A stretch of 64,000 nucleotides of DNA from Pseudovibrio zosterae (GCF_033843645.1 NZ_JAWXVZ010000005.1:325824-389823), one strand, 5' to 3'; positions 52,313-61,273 are shown, counted from the first letter of the stretch. Numbers and translations: made by a program. The notes: a model not told the origin generated them from the sequence alone.

Positions 52313-53786
52313 CGCGCACCTCCCGTTCACGGTGCCCGGTCACGCGGGTTTGCGTTGTTGTGCTTCCCCCCACCTCAAGCAGTGCCTTGGTGAGCAAGGC
52401 CTTGGCCACATCCATCCGATAAGTGTTGCTCGCTCTCATATCCGTGAGCGGCGTAAAGTCGCTTTCCAGCGCCGTAACGGCGCTTTGCCACGAGGCTTCG
52501 TTGCTTATGGAGGCCCCGATCAGAGCGGTTTCGCAATGGGCCGCACGTTTGGGCGTTCCTGCCATGCCCCCGTAGGCGATCCGCGCATCCACCACCCGGT
52601 CCTTGACCAAAGAGAAGCGGAAGGCTGCCATGACCGCCGAAATGTCCTGATCAAACCGCTTGGAAACCTTGTAGGCGCGGAAGACCTGATTTGCATCAAG
52701 ACGCGGCACGAAAATGCCGGTCAGCACTTCGCTCTCTGCGATGTCCTGCTTGCCGTAGTCGATGAAGAAATCTTCCAGAGGCAGTTCCCGCTCCACACGT
52801 CCCAGCCGCAGGGTAATGCGGGCACCGAGAGCTATAAGCAGCGGCGGACTGTCCCCGATGGGAGAGCCATTGGCAATGTTTCCGCCGATGGTACCGGAGG
52901 CGCGGACCTGCACAGAGCCAAGGCGGCGAAGAACTTCGCCAAGATCAGGGTCTTGCTTGGCAAGAACCGTTGCAGCCTGAGCAAAGGTGACACCGGCCCC
53001 GATGTGGGTACCAATCGGGCTTTCCTTAATCTCCTGCATGTCCGCAATGCGGTTCAACAGGATCACCTTGGGAAGCTCCTTCATGTGCTTGGTGATCCAA
53101 AGCCCCACATCTGTTGCGCCAGACACGAGTGTGGCATCGGGGTGCTGCAGATAGACCGCGCACAGGCTGGCAATGGTGCTGGGAGAAACCGTAAAGCCCG
53201 TATCCTTGGACCGGATGAAGATGTCATCGCCGTCGTTCAGGTCTTCCAGAGCCGCGATGGTCTTGGAGGCACGAGCACTGAACGCGTCGTTTGCAGCGTC
53301 CCGGCAGGTCTCAAGCGCGGCCTCAACAATGGGGCGGTATCCCGTACAGCGGCACAGATTGCCTGCAAGCCACGTGGCCACATCCTGATGGTCAAGGCCC
53401 GGCGTATCTCGATGATAGAGGGTAAAGAGGTTCATGATGAACCCGGGTGTGCAGAACCCGCACTGTGAGGCGTGAACGTCAACGAAGGCCTTTTGGATTG
53501 GATGCAGCGTACCATCTCTCGACAGGTCTTCGATGGTCACCAGCTCGCACCCATCGATCTGCGCCAGAAGAAGGATGCAGCTGTTCACCGGTTCGTAGAC
53601 CAGCTGACCGTTGCGCAGCCGGCCAAGAGCCACCGTGCATGCGCCGCAATCCCCCTCGCCGCACCCTTCCTTGGTGCCGGTTTGCCGCGCTCTCAGCCGA
53701 ATGTAGTCCAGTAGAGTTTCAGTTGGCCCAACATCCTTCAGTTCGATCACTTGGCCGGACCATAAGAAGCGGATGTTGTGGCGCAT
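52302..53786 (-). CDS. xdhA: Xanthine dehydrogenase FeS/FAD subunit
   Basis: 494 residues from ATG 53786; a TTG at 53792 overlaps the uraH stop. The plant-type 2Fe-2S cluster is C42-x4-C47-x2-C50 with C70 (GCGEGDCGACTV). The second cluster is CGFCTPG and NLCRCTGYRPI. The FAD domain starts after about residue 190 with SGATDVGLW and GTIGGNIANGSPIGDSPP. It takes electrons from XdhB and reduces NAD. It sits between uraH and xdhB, all overlapping or nearly so. Confidence 0.96.
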   Translation of the reverse strand: MRHNIRFLWSGQVIELKDVGPTETLLDYIRLRARQTGTKEGCGEGDCGACTVALGRLRNGQLVYEPVNSCILLLAQIDGCELVTIEDLSRDGTLHPIQKAFVDVHASQCGFCTPGFIMNLFTLYHRDTPGLDHQDVATWLAGNLCRCTGYRPIVEAALETCRDAANDAFSARASKTIAALEDLNDGDDIFIRSKDTGFTVSPSTIASLCAVYLQHPDATLVSGATDVGLWITKHMKELPKVILLNRIADMQEIKESPIGTHIGAGVTFAQAATVLAKQDPDLGEVLRRLGSVQVRASGTIGGNIANGSPIGDSPPLLIALGARITLRLGRVERELPLEDFFIDYGKQDIAESEVLTGIFVPRLDANQVFRAYKVSKRFDQDISAVMAAFRFSLVKDRVVDARIAYGGMAGTPKRAAHCETALIGASISNEASWQSAVTALESDFTPLTDMRASNTYRMDVAKALLTKALLEVGGSTTTQTRVTGHREREVRDVA

Positions 53787-53788
53787 GA

Positions 53789-54142
53789 TCAACTCCCCCG
53801 ATATGTGCTGTAGCCGAACGGAGAAAGCAGAAGCGGCACATGATAATGCTGATCCGCCGCTTCAATTCCAAACCGAATTGGAATTTCATCAAGGAACAGA
53901 ACCGCGTCACAGCCCTCGCGGGTATGGCGCAGATAGGCGCCAGCGTGAAACGTCAGCTCATAGGTGCCCCTCTTCAAGGCATCGCCCTCAATTAAGGGGG
54001 TATCCACGCGCCCATCACTGTTTGTGGTGAATGTGCCGAGAAGATCCCGGTCATCTCCCTCAAGCCTGTGAAGTGTAATCTTCAGGTTCTGAGCCGGCCG
54101 CCCAAGGGCCGTATCGAGAACGTGCGTGGTGATGCGCCCCAT
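53789..54142 (-). CDS. uraH: 5-hydroxyisourate hydrolase (transthyretin-like)
   Basis: A 117-residue enzyme hydrolysing 5-hydroxyisourate, the PuuD product, to OHCU. The N-terminal GRITTHVLDTALGRPAQNL and C-terminal HYHVPLLLSPFGYSTYRGS are the family signatures, with catalytic His in THVL and YHVP, an Arg in SDGRVDTPL and the YRGS end. No signal peptide, so cytoplasmic. It is the first gene of the 15.6-kb purine operon. Its leader (54143-54205) holds the two-stem RNA candidate, and AGAGAG lies just before the ATG. Confidence 0.95.
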   Translation of the reverse strand: MGRITTHVLDTALGRPAQNLKITLHRLEGDDRDLLGTFTTNSDGRVDTPLIEGDALKRGTYELTFHAGAYLRHTREGCDAVLFLDEIPIRFGIEAADQHYHVPLLLSPFGYSTYRGS

Positions 54143-54154
54143 CGAAGTCTCTCT

Positions 54155-54202
54155 TTGGCTAGGTTTTCAAGCGCGCTTTCTGCGCGTCTCTCTCCTAGCC
54201 AA
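54155..54202 (-). ncRNA. Candidate xanthine-sensing (NMT1-type) riboswitch in the uraH leader
   Basis: On the minus strand the uraH leader folds as P1 TTGGCTAGG/CCTAGCCAA (54194-54202 with 54155-54163), an internal loop AGAGAGA opposite CTTGAAAA, then P2 CGCGC/GCGCG (54182-54186 with 54172-54176) closed by AGAAA. P1 ends about 12 bases before the ATG, against the ribosome-binding site AGAGAG, so folding could control translation. The known NMT1/xanthine-I class has two stems with a conserved internal loop and sits before purine oxidation genes. Architecture and context fit; I cannot check the consensus bases here. Confidence 0.5.
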
Positions 54203-54251
54203 GAGATTAGCCGTAAAATTACTGATCGAGAAAGAATTAATTTTGGCGCTT

Positions 54252-54274
54252 GGTGATGCTTTTTTGGCATCACC
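54252..54274. other. Hairpin in the purine-operon promoter region
   Basis: GGTGATGC (54252-54259) and GCATCACC (54267-54274) form a perfect 8-bp inverted repeat around TTTTTTG. It lies 110-130 bases upstream of uraH and 80 past the PPOX gene stop. It could be a 3' stem-loop of that gene or an operator; no T-run follows on the minus strand. Confidence 0.45.
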
Positions 54275-54355
54275 TCTGATTTTTCAAGGAAAACGCTCGG
54301 TCATTTGTGGCGATTTTAAGCCGCAAAGGCCTTCAAAGGCCTGTCCTGCCCGTCC

Positions 54356-54970
54356 TCACCACATGGTTTTCGCAGCCCGTTCTGGCCACTCGCGGTCGTA
54401 CTTTTTGCCATCAATCTCTCGCTGCGACATTTCCTGAAGGATCGATCCGGGCGTGGGCAGCGTCTTGGGGTCAACATGGGTCTCCATGTTCCAAAGGCCT
54501 GCCCGAATGACGGCACGGGCACACTGGAAATAGAGTTCATTGATGGTGATCCGAACCACGCAGCGCGGCGCGTTCCCCTCCTTGGCAAAGCGGGCAAGCA
54601 ATTCTGGATCGGTGGTGAGTTCTGCCGTGCCATTGACCCGCACGGTGGTTCCTGAGCCTGGAATGAGCATCATCAGGGCAACACGAGGGTCGCGGACAAT
54701 GTTGCGCAAGGAGTCGATGCGGTTGTTGCCGCGCCGATCCGGCAACAGAAGCGTCTTCTCATCCTCCACGATCAGACAGGCCCCCTCGTCACCACGCGGT
54801 GAGCAGTCCATACCCTCCGGGCCTACGGTGGCCACCGCGCAAAAAGAGGAGGCCTCGATCAGATCGCGGTACTTCGGGGTAATCCGGTCACTGACCTTGG
54901 CCGTGGAAGCCAATTGCGGGTGACCATAGATGTTCTCCAAGGCATCGATGGAGCGAATGATGTGTGACAC
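54356..54970 (-). CDS. PPOX-class FMN-binding protein (MSMEG_1061-like)
   Basis: A 204-residue split-barrel flavoprotein. SSFCAVATVGPEGMDCSPRG, LLLPDRRGNNRIDSLRNI and ALMMLIPGSGTTVRVNGTAEL are the FMN-binding segments of the pyridoxamine-phosphate-oxidase superfamily. RCVVRITINELYFQCARAVIRAGLW is the family C-terminal segment. The reaction is unknown; relatives reduce diverse compounds with F420 or FMN. It is on the same strand as the purine operon and ends 214 bases before uraH, but a regulatory region lies between, so it is probably transcribed separately. Confidence 0.88.
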   Translation of the reverse strand: MSHIIRSIDALENIYGHPQLASTAKVSDRITPKYRDLIEASSFCAVATVGPEGMDCSPRGDEGACLIVEDEKTLLLPDRRGNNRIDSLRNIVRDPRVALMMLIPGSGTTVRVNGTAELTTDPELLARFAKEGNAPRCVVRITINELYFQCARAVIRAGLWNMETHVDPKTLPTPGSILQEMSQREIDGKKYDREWPERAAKTMW

Positions 54971-55039
54971 GGGCAGGATCCTGAAACGTGAGGATTTAAA
55001 AGGTAGGCCCTCACACTATCTGGCGGACGCCACGTCTCG

Positions 55040-55990
55040 TCAAGTTTCCCGCAGGTCGGTTGGCAAGCTGATGGCGGGCAGCATCTTTTTCAAGTTGGCC
55101 ACCGCATGGTCAAAGAACATGGCTGGCGCCAAGGGCAGACCACGCATGGCGGAAGTGATCACCGACAAACGATCTTCACTGAGCTGCGGTTCGTCCAGCT
55201 CCTTGAACAGAATGCGACCGGCGGCAATCTCCTCCTCCAGGCCGATCATGGTCTGGAACGAAACCGTCTGATCGTCCCGCGTCAACAGACGCATGAAGCT
55301 CAAGGAGTTGGCTTCAATGCAGGTCTTTGACCGGGGCATGGTCTTTTCAAGGATGGCGTCCAGCTGGGTGCGCAAGGAAAGGCCCTTGCTGGGCAGGGCT
55401 ACCGGGTAGAGGAAGCACTGAGCGAGTGTCAAAGGAGAAACTTCTGCCAGTGGATGCTGGGGCGACATGATCGCCCCAATCTTCAATGAACGCTGGAAGG
55501 CCACGTCCACCGAGCCGGAGCTTGGGGGATCGAAGGTAAAGCCCACATCCGCCTCGGCATTCTCGACCGCTTCGATCACGCCCTTGGACGAGGTGATGTG
55601 CAAGGAGACGTGAATGCCGCTGAACGACTTGCGAAACGCGCTGATGACCTCGGGAAGCAAGGTCTGGCTGACGCTTTCCACGCTGGCAATGGACACCGTT
55701 CCCCGCCGTACGCCTTTCAGGGCTTCCAGCTCCTCAAAGGTGCTTTGAAAGTCCGAGAGCGTGCGTTTGATGTGCGCCAGCACGATTTCCCCCGCCGTTG
55801 AAAGGCGAATGGTGCGGCCTACGCGCTCAAACAGCTGAACCCCTAGCTGGTCTTCCAGCGTCAGGATCTGCCGATTGACGGCAGAAGATGCCACATTGAG
55901 CCGCCGGGCAGCGGCACGAATGGAGCCCTCTTCCGCCGTACAGGCGAAATATCGCATGGCAGGGCCATAAAGAAACCGGGAACGGTCCAT
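55040..55990 (-). CDS. LysR-family transcriptional regulator
   Basis: A 316-residue LTTR. HTH: MRYFACTAEEGSIRAAARRLNVASSAVNRQILTLEDQLGVQLFERVGR (about 12-59). The effector-binding domain follows from about 95. It lies 17 bases downstream of the quinone oxidoreductase gene on the same strand, so the two are likely cotranscribed. It also sits 1 kb upstream of the purine operon in the same orientation and could regulate it, but the usual divergent arrangement is missing, so its target is open. Confidence 0.92.
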   Translation of the reverse strand: MDRSRFLYGPAMRYFACTAEEGSIRAAARRLNVASSAVNRQILTLEDQLGVQLFERVGRTIRLSTAGEIVLAHIKRTLSDFQSTFEELEALKGVRRGTVSIASVESVSQTLLPEVISAFRKSFSGIHVSLHITSSKGVIEAVENAEADVGFTFDPPSSGSVDVAFQRSLKIGAIMSPQHPLAEVSPLTLAQCFLYPVALPSKGLSLRTQLDAILEKTMPRSKTCIEANSLSFMRLLTRDDQTVSFQTMIGLEEEIAAGRILFKELDEPQLSEDRLSVITSAMRGLPLAPAMFFDHAVANLKKMLPAISLPTDLRET

Positions 55991-56007
55991 TAATGCAGTG
56001 CTTCCTG

Positions 56008-56985
56008 TTAAGGGATCAGGACGGTGGTCCCTGTGGTGCGCCGCCCTTCCAGATCGCGGTGAGCGTGAGCCGCATCCTTCAAGGCATAGCGCTGATTAAT
56101 GGGCACGTTGACCGCACCCGATGCAACGACCTCGAACAAGTCACTGGCGGTTTCCACGAGGTCCTCGTGTTTCTCAATGTAGTTGAACAGCGTTGGACGG
56201 GTGGCAAACAGGGAGCCCTTTCGTGCCAGAATGCCCAGATCAATCTCTGGCAGAGGCCCGGAAGACTGGCCGAAGCTGACCCACATGCCGCGATGCTTCA
56301 AGCAATCAAGCGATCCTGGAAAGGTATCCTTGCCGATGCTGTCATAAACCACGTCGCACTTCTTGCCGCCAGTAATTTCCAGAACGCGCTCGATCCAGTT
56401 CTCACTGCGGTAGTTGATCACGTGCTGGTAGCCATTTGCCTTGGCCAGCGCAGCCTTTTCCTCTGAGCCGACTGTGCCGATCGTGACCGCACCCAGTTTG
56501 GATGCCCACTGACCGGCAATGAGCCCGACGCCGCCAGCAGCTGCATGGAACAGCATAGTCGTACCCTCACCCACCGGATAGGTTGCCTTGAGAAGATAGC
56601 GAGCCGTCATGCCCTTCAACATCATGCCTGCAGCTGTCTCATCCGAGACAGTGCTTGGAACCTTGACGAGGTTCGCCGCTGGAATGTTGCGCTCTTCAGT
56701 ATATGCGCCAAGCGGACCGGCATAGGCGACCCGGTCGCCCTCTTTGATCTCGGTAACATCAGGCCCAACGGCAATGACGACGCCAGCGCCCTCGTTGCCC
56801 GGAATGAACGGCATGCCGAATGGCGCGGGGTAAAGACCTGAGCGGAAGTACGTGTCGATGAAGTTCAGGCCAACGGCGGTGTGGCGGATCCGAACATCGC
56901 CCGGCGCTGGTGGCCCAAGATCAATGGTCTCCCATTTCAAGACATCCGGGCCGCCAGTTTCATGCACCCTGATTGCGTTCACCAT
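56008..56985 (-). CDS. NADPH:quinone oxidoreductase (QOR, MDR superfamily)
   Basis: 325 residues from ATG 56985, with GGAGGAG upstream; an earlier start at 57006 is inside the ribosome-binding region. It opens VNAIRVHETGGPDVLKWETI. VGLNFIDTYFRSGLYP is the QOR substrate-side motif, and FHAAAGGVGLIAGQWASKLGA the Rossmann motif. The Zn ligands of alcohol dehydrogenases are absent, as in QOR. It reduces quinones or other activated carbonyls with NADPH. Followed by lysR. Confidence 0.93.
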   Translation of the reverse strand: MVNAIRVHETGGPDVLKWETIDLGPPAPGDVRIRHTAVGLNFIDTYFRSGLYPAPFGMPFIPGNEGAGVVIAVGPDVTEIKEGDRVAYAGPLGAYTEERNIPAANLVKVPSTVSDETAAGMMLKGMTARYLLKATYPVGEGTTMLFHAAAGGVGLIAGQWASKLGAVTIGTVGSEEKAALAKANGYQHVINYRSENWIERVLEITGGKKCDVVYDSIGKDTFPGSLDCLKHRGMWVSFGQSSGPLPEIDLGILARKGSLFATRPTLFNYIEKHEDLVETASDLFEVVASGAVNVPINQRYALKDAAHAHRDLEGRRTTGTTVLIP

Positions 56986-57123
56986 GACTTCACTCCTCCA
57001 CTTCAATCTTGAGCCTACGCGGGTTCTTTCGGGTAGTTGTCTCTCAAAAACACCCGTGAATGCAAGGCCATAGCCCGCTAACTCAGTCTATTGGCCAATA
57101 GAAAACGGAGCGCGAGGTCAGGG

Positions 57124-57861
57124 CTAGGCAAGTTTCGCGATAAGCTGCTGAACAGCGCCGACAAGGAACAGGTAAAGACTTGAAACCGTGATCACCACAG
57201 TCAGCGTTTCGCCCACCTGGAAATTGAGCAGCACTGAATAGGCAATGGCAAAGGTCCAGAGGGCAAACACAAGCAATGTAAGCGGACGCCACTGAACGGT
57301 GCGAACCGGGTGCACGAAATGGACTGGCAGGAAGGTTAGAACCGTGCACAGCGCCACGAGTGCAAGAATGAGCCAAGGCGACGCCTGAATGGCAATCAAC
57401 GCAACAATGACCATGTTCCAAACACCGGGGAAACCGCTGAAATGGCCAGTCTCCACCTTCATGTCTGTATCAGCGAAGTAGATTGCACCACTGAACACGA
57501 TGATTGAGCCACTTGCCAACGCCCAGAAGTTACTCAAAAGCCCGCTCTGATAAAGCGCAAAGGCAGGCAAGAACACATAGGTGGCATAGTCGATGACAAG
57601 ATCAAGGATCGCGCCACTCCAGCGCGGCAACCGGGTTTGAATCTGAAAACGACGGGCAAGCGGTCCGTCAACCCCATCAACAAACAGGGAAATTGCAAGC
57701 CACAAGAACATCATGGCCAAGTCGCCCTGCGCACCCGCAATCAACGCCAGCAGCGCCAAAGGCGCGCCAAGCGCTGTAAACAGGTGAATGATGAAGAGCT
57801 TGTTTTCAGATTTGTCAGCCAAAATTGTTCTCTTTTGATCCTGATTGCAATGCGCGTACAC
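57124..57861 (-). CDS. pcs: Phosphatidylcholine synthase (CDP-alcohol phosphotransferase)
   Basis: A 245-residue (or 232) membrane enzyme that condenses CDP-diacylglycerol with choline. The CDP-alcohol phosphotransferase motif is VDGVDGPLARRF...GAILDLVIDYATY (about 62-94), with DG-x2-AR and G-x3-D-x3-D. About eight hydrophobic segments are present, and the overall length matches alphaproteobacterial Pcs. The GTG at 57861 immediately follows the stop of the upstream DUF2182 gene; an alternative TTG at 57822 would give the more typical start ADKSENK. The two genes are coupled. It makes phosphatidylcholine directly from choline, bypassing methylation. Confidence 0.88.
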   Translation of the reverse strand: MYAHCNQDQKRTILADKSENKLFIIHLFTALGAPLALLALIAGAQGDLAMMFLWLAISLFVDGVDGPLARRFQIQTRLPRWSGAILDLVIDYATYVFLPAFALYQSGLLSNFWALASGSIIVFSGAIYFADTDMKVETGHFSGFPGVWNMVIVALIAIQASPWLILALVALCTVLTFLPVHFVHPVRTVQWRPLTLLVFALWTFAIAYSVLLNFQVGETLTVVITVSSLYLFLVGAVQQLIAKLA

Positions 57862-58770
57862 CTACATGGTGAACAGACCAGCGATTGCATTCATAAACGG
57901 CGTTGCCCCGGAGGAGAAGTAGAGGTTTGCAGCTCCCCACAGAATGAGGGCCACACCGATACCATAGGTCACAGGGCGTGAGTTGGATGTCTTCTCAAGC
58001 GCCATAACAAGTCCAAGCAGCGCAATCCAGATGATGTTCATGATGCCAACAGCAAACATCAGCGCCATGAGCGCCCAACAGCAGCCAAGGCAGTAAAGCC
58101 CTTGCTCGATGCCGAACTTGAAGGATGACGGCTCATTTTCCGCAGCATAGCCTGCAAGCATTGTGTTGGGCACCCGGCAGCGCACAAGACATGCCATCTT
58201 GAACGGCGTGAACTGATAGATGCCTGCAGCAAAAACGGTAGAGGTGGCCAAAATGCTGATGGTGGGAACCATCATGGTGGTCAAGGCCCCGACACTGTGC
58301 AGCATCATCTGAAGGACTGTTGCCAGCACGCTGAAGGCGGTCCAAACCGCCAGATAGCCGAAGGTCACGCCCAATACCGCGTTGCCGGGACGCACCTTGC
58401 GATAGGCGCTCAGCATGGGCACGGCGCTTGGCAACATCATGGCGAGCACCATCATCAGCCACATCAGAAAGATCAGCAGAAAATCGGAGAGCGAGCTGTC
58501 GACAAGGCCCGGCATGCCAAAGGCTTCATTGGCCATCGGTAGGCACAAAACCGCAAGTTGCGCGCGAACTTCCGGCGATAAGCCATTGAACATGTTGAAC
58601 TCATTGAAGATCTCCATGCCCGGACCCATGGCCCCCATGTCCATGCGGGAAACCATATCCACAACCATGTAGCCCAGATAGGCCCACCCGATGGCAATGG
58701 CACCTGTCAGCGCCACGACGGGCAGCGCATCGCGCCAAAACCGATGGGAAGTGGAGAGATTGTCAGCCAT
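57862..58770 (-). CDS. DUF2182 integral membrane protein
   Basis: A 302-residue protein with about seven membrane segments. Family signatures: LMMVLAMMLPSAVPMLSAYR (about 110-130), YQFTPFKMACLVRCRVP with paired Cys, and LYCLGCCWALMALMFAVGIM with a CxxCC-like cluster. DUF2182 proteins are predicted to bind metal and often occur near DUF1326 or transport genes. Here it is end-to-end with pcs, an association that suggests a membrane-lipid or envelope context. Function unknown. Confidence 0.88.
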   Translation of the reverse strand: MADNLSTSHRFWRDALPVVALTGAIAIGWAYLGYMVVDMVSRMDMGAMGPGMEIFNEFNMFNGLSPEVRAQLAVLCLPMANEAFGMPGLVDSSLSDFLLIFLMWLMMVLAMMLPSAVPMLSAYRKVRPGNAVLGVTFGYLAVWTAFSVLATVLQMMLHSVGALTTMMVPTISILATSTVFAAGIYQFTPFKMACLVRCRVPNTMLAGYAAENEPSSFKFGIEQGLYCLGCCWALMALMFAVGIMNIIWIALLGLVMALEKTSNSRPVTYGIGVALILWGAANLYFSSGATPFMNAIAGLFTM

Positions 58771-58928
58771 GCTGTACAGCCTTGAACTCGAAGGGTTTCC
58801 TGTTTCGCATTAAACGGTGTTTCGAAATGAATCGCCATGCCGATCTTTCGCCTTGTCTTTTGGCAGAATTTCTCCAAGTTCTAAAGTGTTGAATCAGATG
58901 CAAAAGCACGCAGGACAGTGAAAATCAA

Positions 58929-60134
58929 ATGACCCAGAACCAAGGACCCTATGATTGTATTGTTGTTGGCACAGGCCCTGCCGGGATGATCTGCGCGTTG
59001 GCGCTGGCAGCAAAAGGGATCAACACGGCAATTGTAGGCCCCGCCCCAAACCTTGAAGACAGCCGCACTACGGCGCTCATGGCGGCCTCCAAGGAGTTCT
59101 TGGTCAACATCGGTATCTGGTCCGCTTTGGAACAGGACTTCACGTCACTTGAAAAGATGCGGCTGATCGATGGCACAAATCGCCTGATCCGCGCCCGCGA
59201 AACGACTTTTGATGCGGCCGAACTGAAACTGCCAGCATTCGGCTACAACATCTTGAACAAGAACCTCAATCGCTTGCTGGGTGACCTCATAGAGCAGACC
59301 GACAACCTGACCCACGTGGCCGGTACGATCTCAGCGGTACGATCTGACGCGAAGACTGCCAGCGTGACGATGGCGGGCGGCGCAAAGCTGCAGGCACCGT
59401 TGGTGGTTGGTGCTGATGGTCGCCGGTCCGTGGTCCGAGAGTGTGCTGGCATTGAAGTGGAAACATGGACCTATGAGCAGTCCGCATTGGTTTTGAACCT
59501 TGCCCATCACCTGCCCCACTACAATGTATCGACGGAGTTTCACCGCGAGACCGGCCCGTTCACATTGGTGCCGCTCCCCGGCCGGGAAAGTTCGCTTGTG
59601 TGTGTCGAGCGCCCCGAAGAAGCAGAGCGGTTGAAGAAGCTTTCCGATGAGGAGCTGGCCCTCGAGCTTGAAAAGATCTGCCATTCGGTGCTTGGCAAAT
59701 TTGAAGTGATCAGTGAGCGCCAAGTCTACCCGATGTCCGGTCTGAAGGCTCTTAAACTGGCGGGCAACCGTTCTGTTCTCATTGGTGAAGCCGCGCACGC
59801 GTTTCCGCCAATTGGGGCTCAGGGCTTGAACCTTTCCCTTCGTGATGTGGCCGTGATCACCGATCTTGCCGAACGCACCAACAAGCAAGACGGCGACCTT
59901 GGCTCGGAAGACGTGCTCAAGGCCTATGAGAAGCACCGCTGGAGCGACATTACATCCCGCACCAGCGCGGTTGATCTTCTGAACCGCTCGTTGTTGAGCA
60001 GCGCCCTACCCGTTCAAGTGCTACGTTCCATTGGCCTTTACACTGCCGCAACAATCAGCCCCTTGCGCAAGCTGTTGATGCGCGAAGGCATTGCCCCATC
60101 GTGGCGTCTGCCCCGTCTGATGCGCTCTTCGTGA
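58929..60134 (+). CDS. UbiH/Coq6-family FAD-dependent monooxygenase
   Basis: A 401-residue class A flavin hydroxylase. The N-terminal FAD motif is CIVVGTGPAGMICALALAAKG (10-30), the DG motif is LVVGADGRRSVVRECAGI (about 157-174), and the C-terminal GEAAHAFPPIGAQGLNLSLRD is the ribityl-binding motif. Ubiquinone ring hydroxylation is the usual role. Alphaproteobacteria carry variable sets (UbiL, UbiF, UbiH), so position specificity is not clear. It converges with the AEC transporter, 4 bases apart. Confidence 0.9.
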   Translation: MTQNQGPYDCIVVGTGPAGMICALALAAKGINTAIVGPAPNLEDSRTTALMAASKEFLVNIGIWSALEQDFTSLEKMRLIDGTNRLIRARETTFDAAELKLPAFGYNILNKNLNRLLGDLIEQTDNLTHVAGTISAVRSDAKTASVTMAGGAKLQAPLVVGADGRRSVVRECAGIEVETWTYEQSALVLNLAHHLPHYNVSTEFHRETGPFTLVPLPGRESSLVCVERPEEAERLKKLSDEELALELEKICHSVLGKFEVISERQVYPMSGLKALKLAGNRSVLIGEAAHAFPPIGAQGLNLSLRDVAVITDLAERTNKQDGDLGSEDVLKAYEKHRWSDITSRTSAVDLLNRSLLSSALPVQVLRSIGLYTAATISPLRKLLMREGIAPSWRLPRLMRSS

Positions 60135-60138
60135 CGCC

Positions 60139-61083
60139 TCAAAGGTAGCCGTTGGTGATGAGATAGATGACTACCGGCACCGTCACCACCGAGGCGATGG
60201 TGCCGATAAGAACGGCGGTAGAGGCTCTCTCCACGTAGGTGTGATACTGCTGCGCCAGCACGTAGACGTTGGCCGCTGGCGGCAGACTTGCCATCAGGAC
60301 TGCGGTGAACACCCAAAGCGGATCGATGCCGCCAATGGCGCTTAGGATGACGTAGACCACCACGGGATGCACCACCAGCTTGATGAAAAGCAGCACGGGA
60401 AGCTCGGCTGGACGTTTGTTCGCCTTCTGCAACGCAATTGTAACGCCCATGGCAAAGAGCGCACATGGCGCAGCTGCACCGCGCAGGTACGTCAGCAACG
60501 TGTCAATGGCAACGGGTGGCTTGAACTCCACAGCCGCCGCCAAAATGCCCGCAAACACGGCCAGAATAAAAGGGTGCGTCGCGATCTTGAACAGCACTTG
60601 GCGCACAACAACGTGGAGCGGCTGGGTTGCCGTGCCGCCGAGCGACATCATCGTAGGCACAAGAACGAACAGGAGAATGGTGTCAAAACACAGGATGAGC
60701 GCGGTTGGCACCGTTGCCGATGCGCCGAGGACCGCAAGAGTGACACCGGGGCCCATGTACCCGATGTTCGAATAAGACCCAATGAGCGCCTGAACCGTAG
60801 CGCTGTTGATTTCCTCACGCACGATAAACCGGCCAATGCAAAAGGCCATGATGAACGCGATGAAGGTAGACGCCGTGGTTGCGGCCACAAACTCAAAGCT
60901 TGCCAGCTGCTCCAGCGGCGTATCGGAAAGCAACTGAAAGAACAAGGCTGGCAAGGCAATGTAGAGAACGAAAAAGTTGATCCACGCCAATCCTTCCTGA
61001 GGCAATTTCATGAGTTTGCCGGAGGCAAAGCCGATAAATATCAGAAGAAAGAATGGCAGCGCCAAATTGAGAACATCAATCAT
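60139..61083 (-). CDS. AEC-family transporter (auxin efflux carrier-like)
   Basis: A 314-residue inner-membrane protein with ten hydrophobic segments in two five-helix halves. It opens MIDVLNLALPFFLLIFIGFA and has YSNIGYMGPGVTLAVLG around the unwound helix and SLPPAANVYVLAQQY in the second half, all typical of bacterial AEC members that export dicarboxylates or other organic acids. It lies in a tail-to-tail pair with the UbiH-like gene and has no operon partner. Substrate unknown. Confidence 0.9.
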   Translation of the reverse strand: MIDVLNLALPFFLLIFIGFASGKLMKLPQEGLAWINFFVLYIALPALFFQLLSDTPLEQLASFEFVAATTASTFIAFIMAFCIGRFIVREEINSATVQALIGSYSNIGYMGPGVTLAVLGASATVPTALILCFDTILLFVLVPTMMSLGGTATQPLHVVVRQVLFKIATHPFILAVFAGILAAAVEFKPPVAIDTLLTYLRGAAAPCALFAMGVTIALQKANKRPAELPVLLFIKLVVHPVVVYVILSAIGGIDPLWVFTAVLMASLPPAANVYVLAQQYHTYVERASTAVLIGTIASVVTVPVVIYLITNGYL

Positions 61084-61273
61084 TTGAACCTAAGCAGAGA
61101 TTCTGCTTCCCTCTCCCCCGGTAATGGGCAAATGAGTTGCGGAAAATGTTGCGTTTGCCGGAGTGATTGGCTAATCAACCTGCCTTATCGGGATACATGC
61201 TTCCGGTCAATGAATTGAGCACAACTACGCATTAATGCCGGAAGACAAATAAACCTGCGGATCCTTAGCGCGA

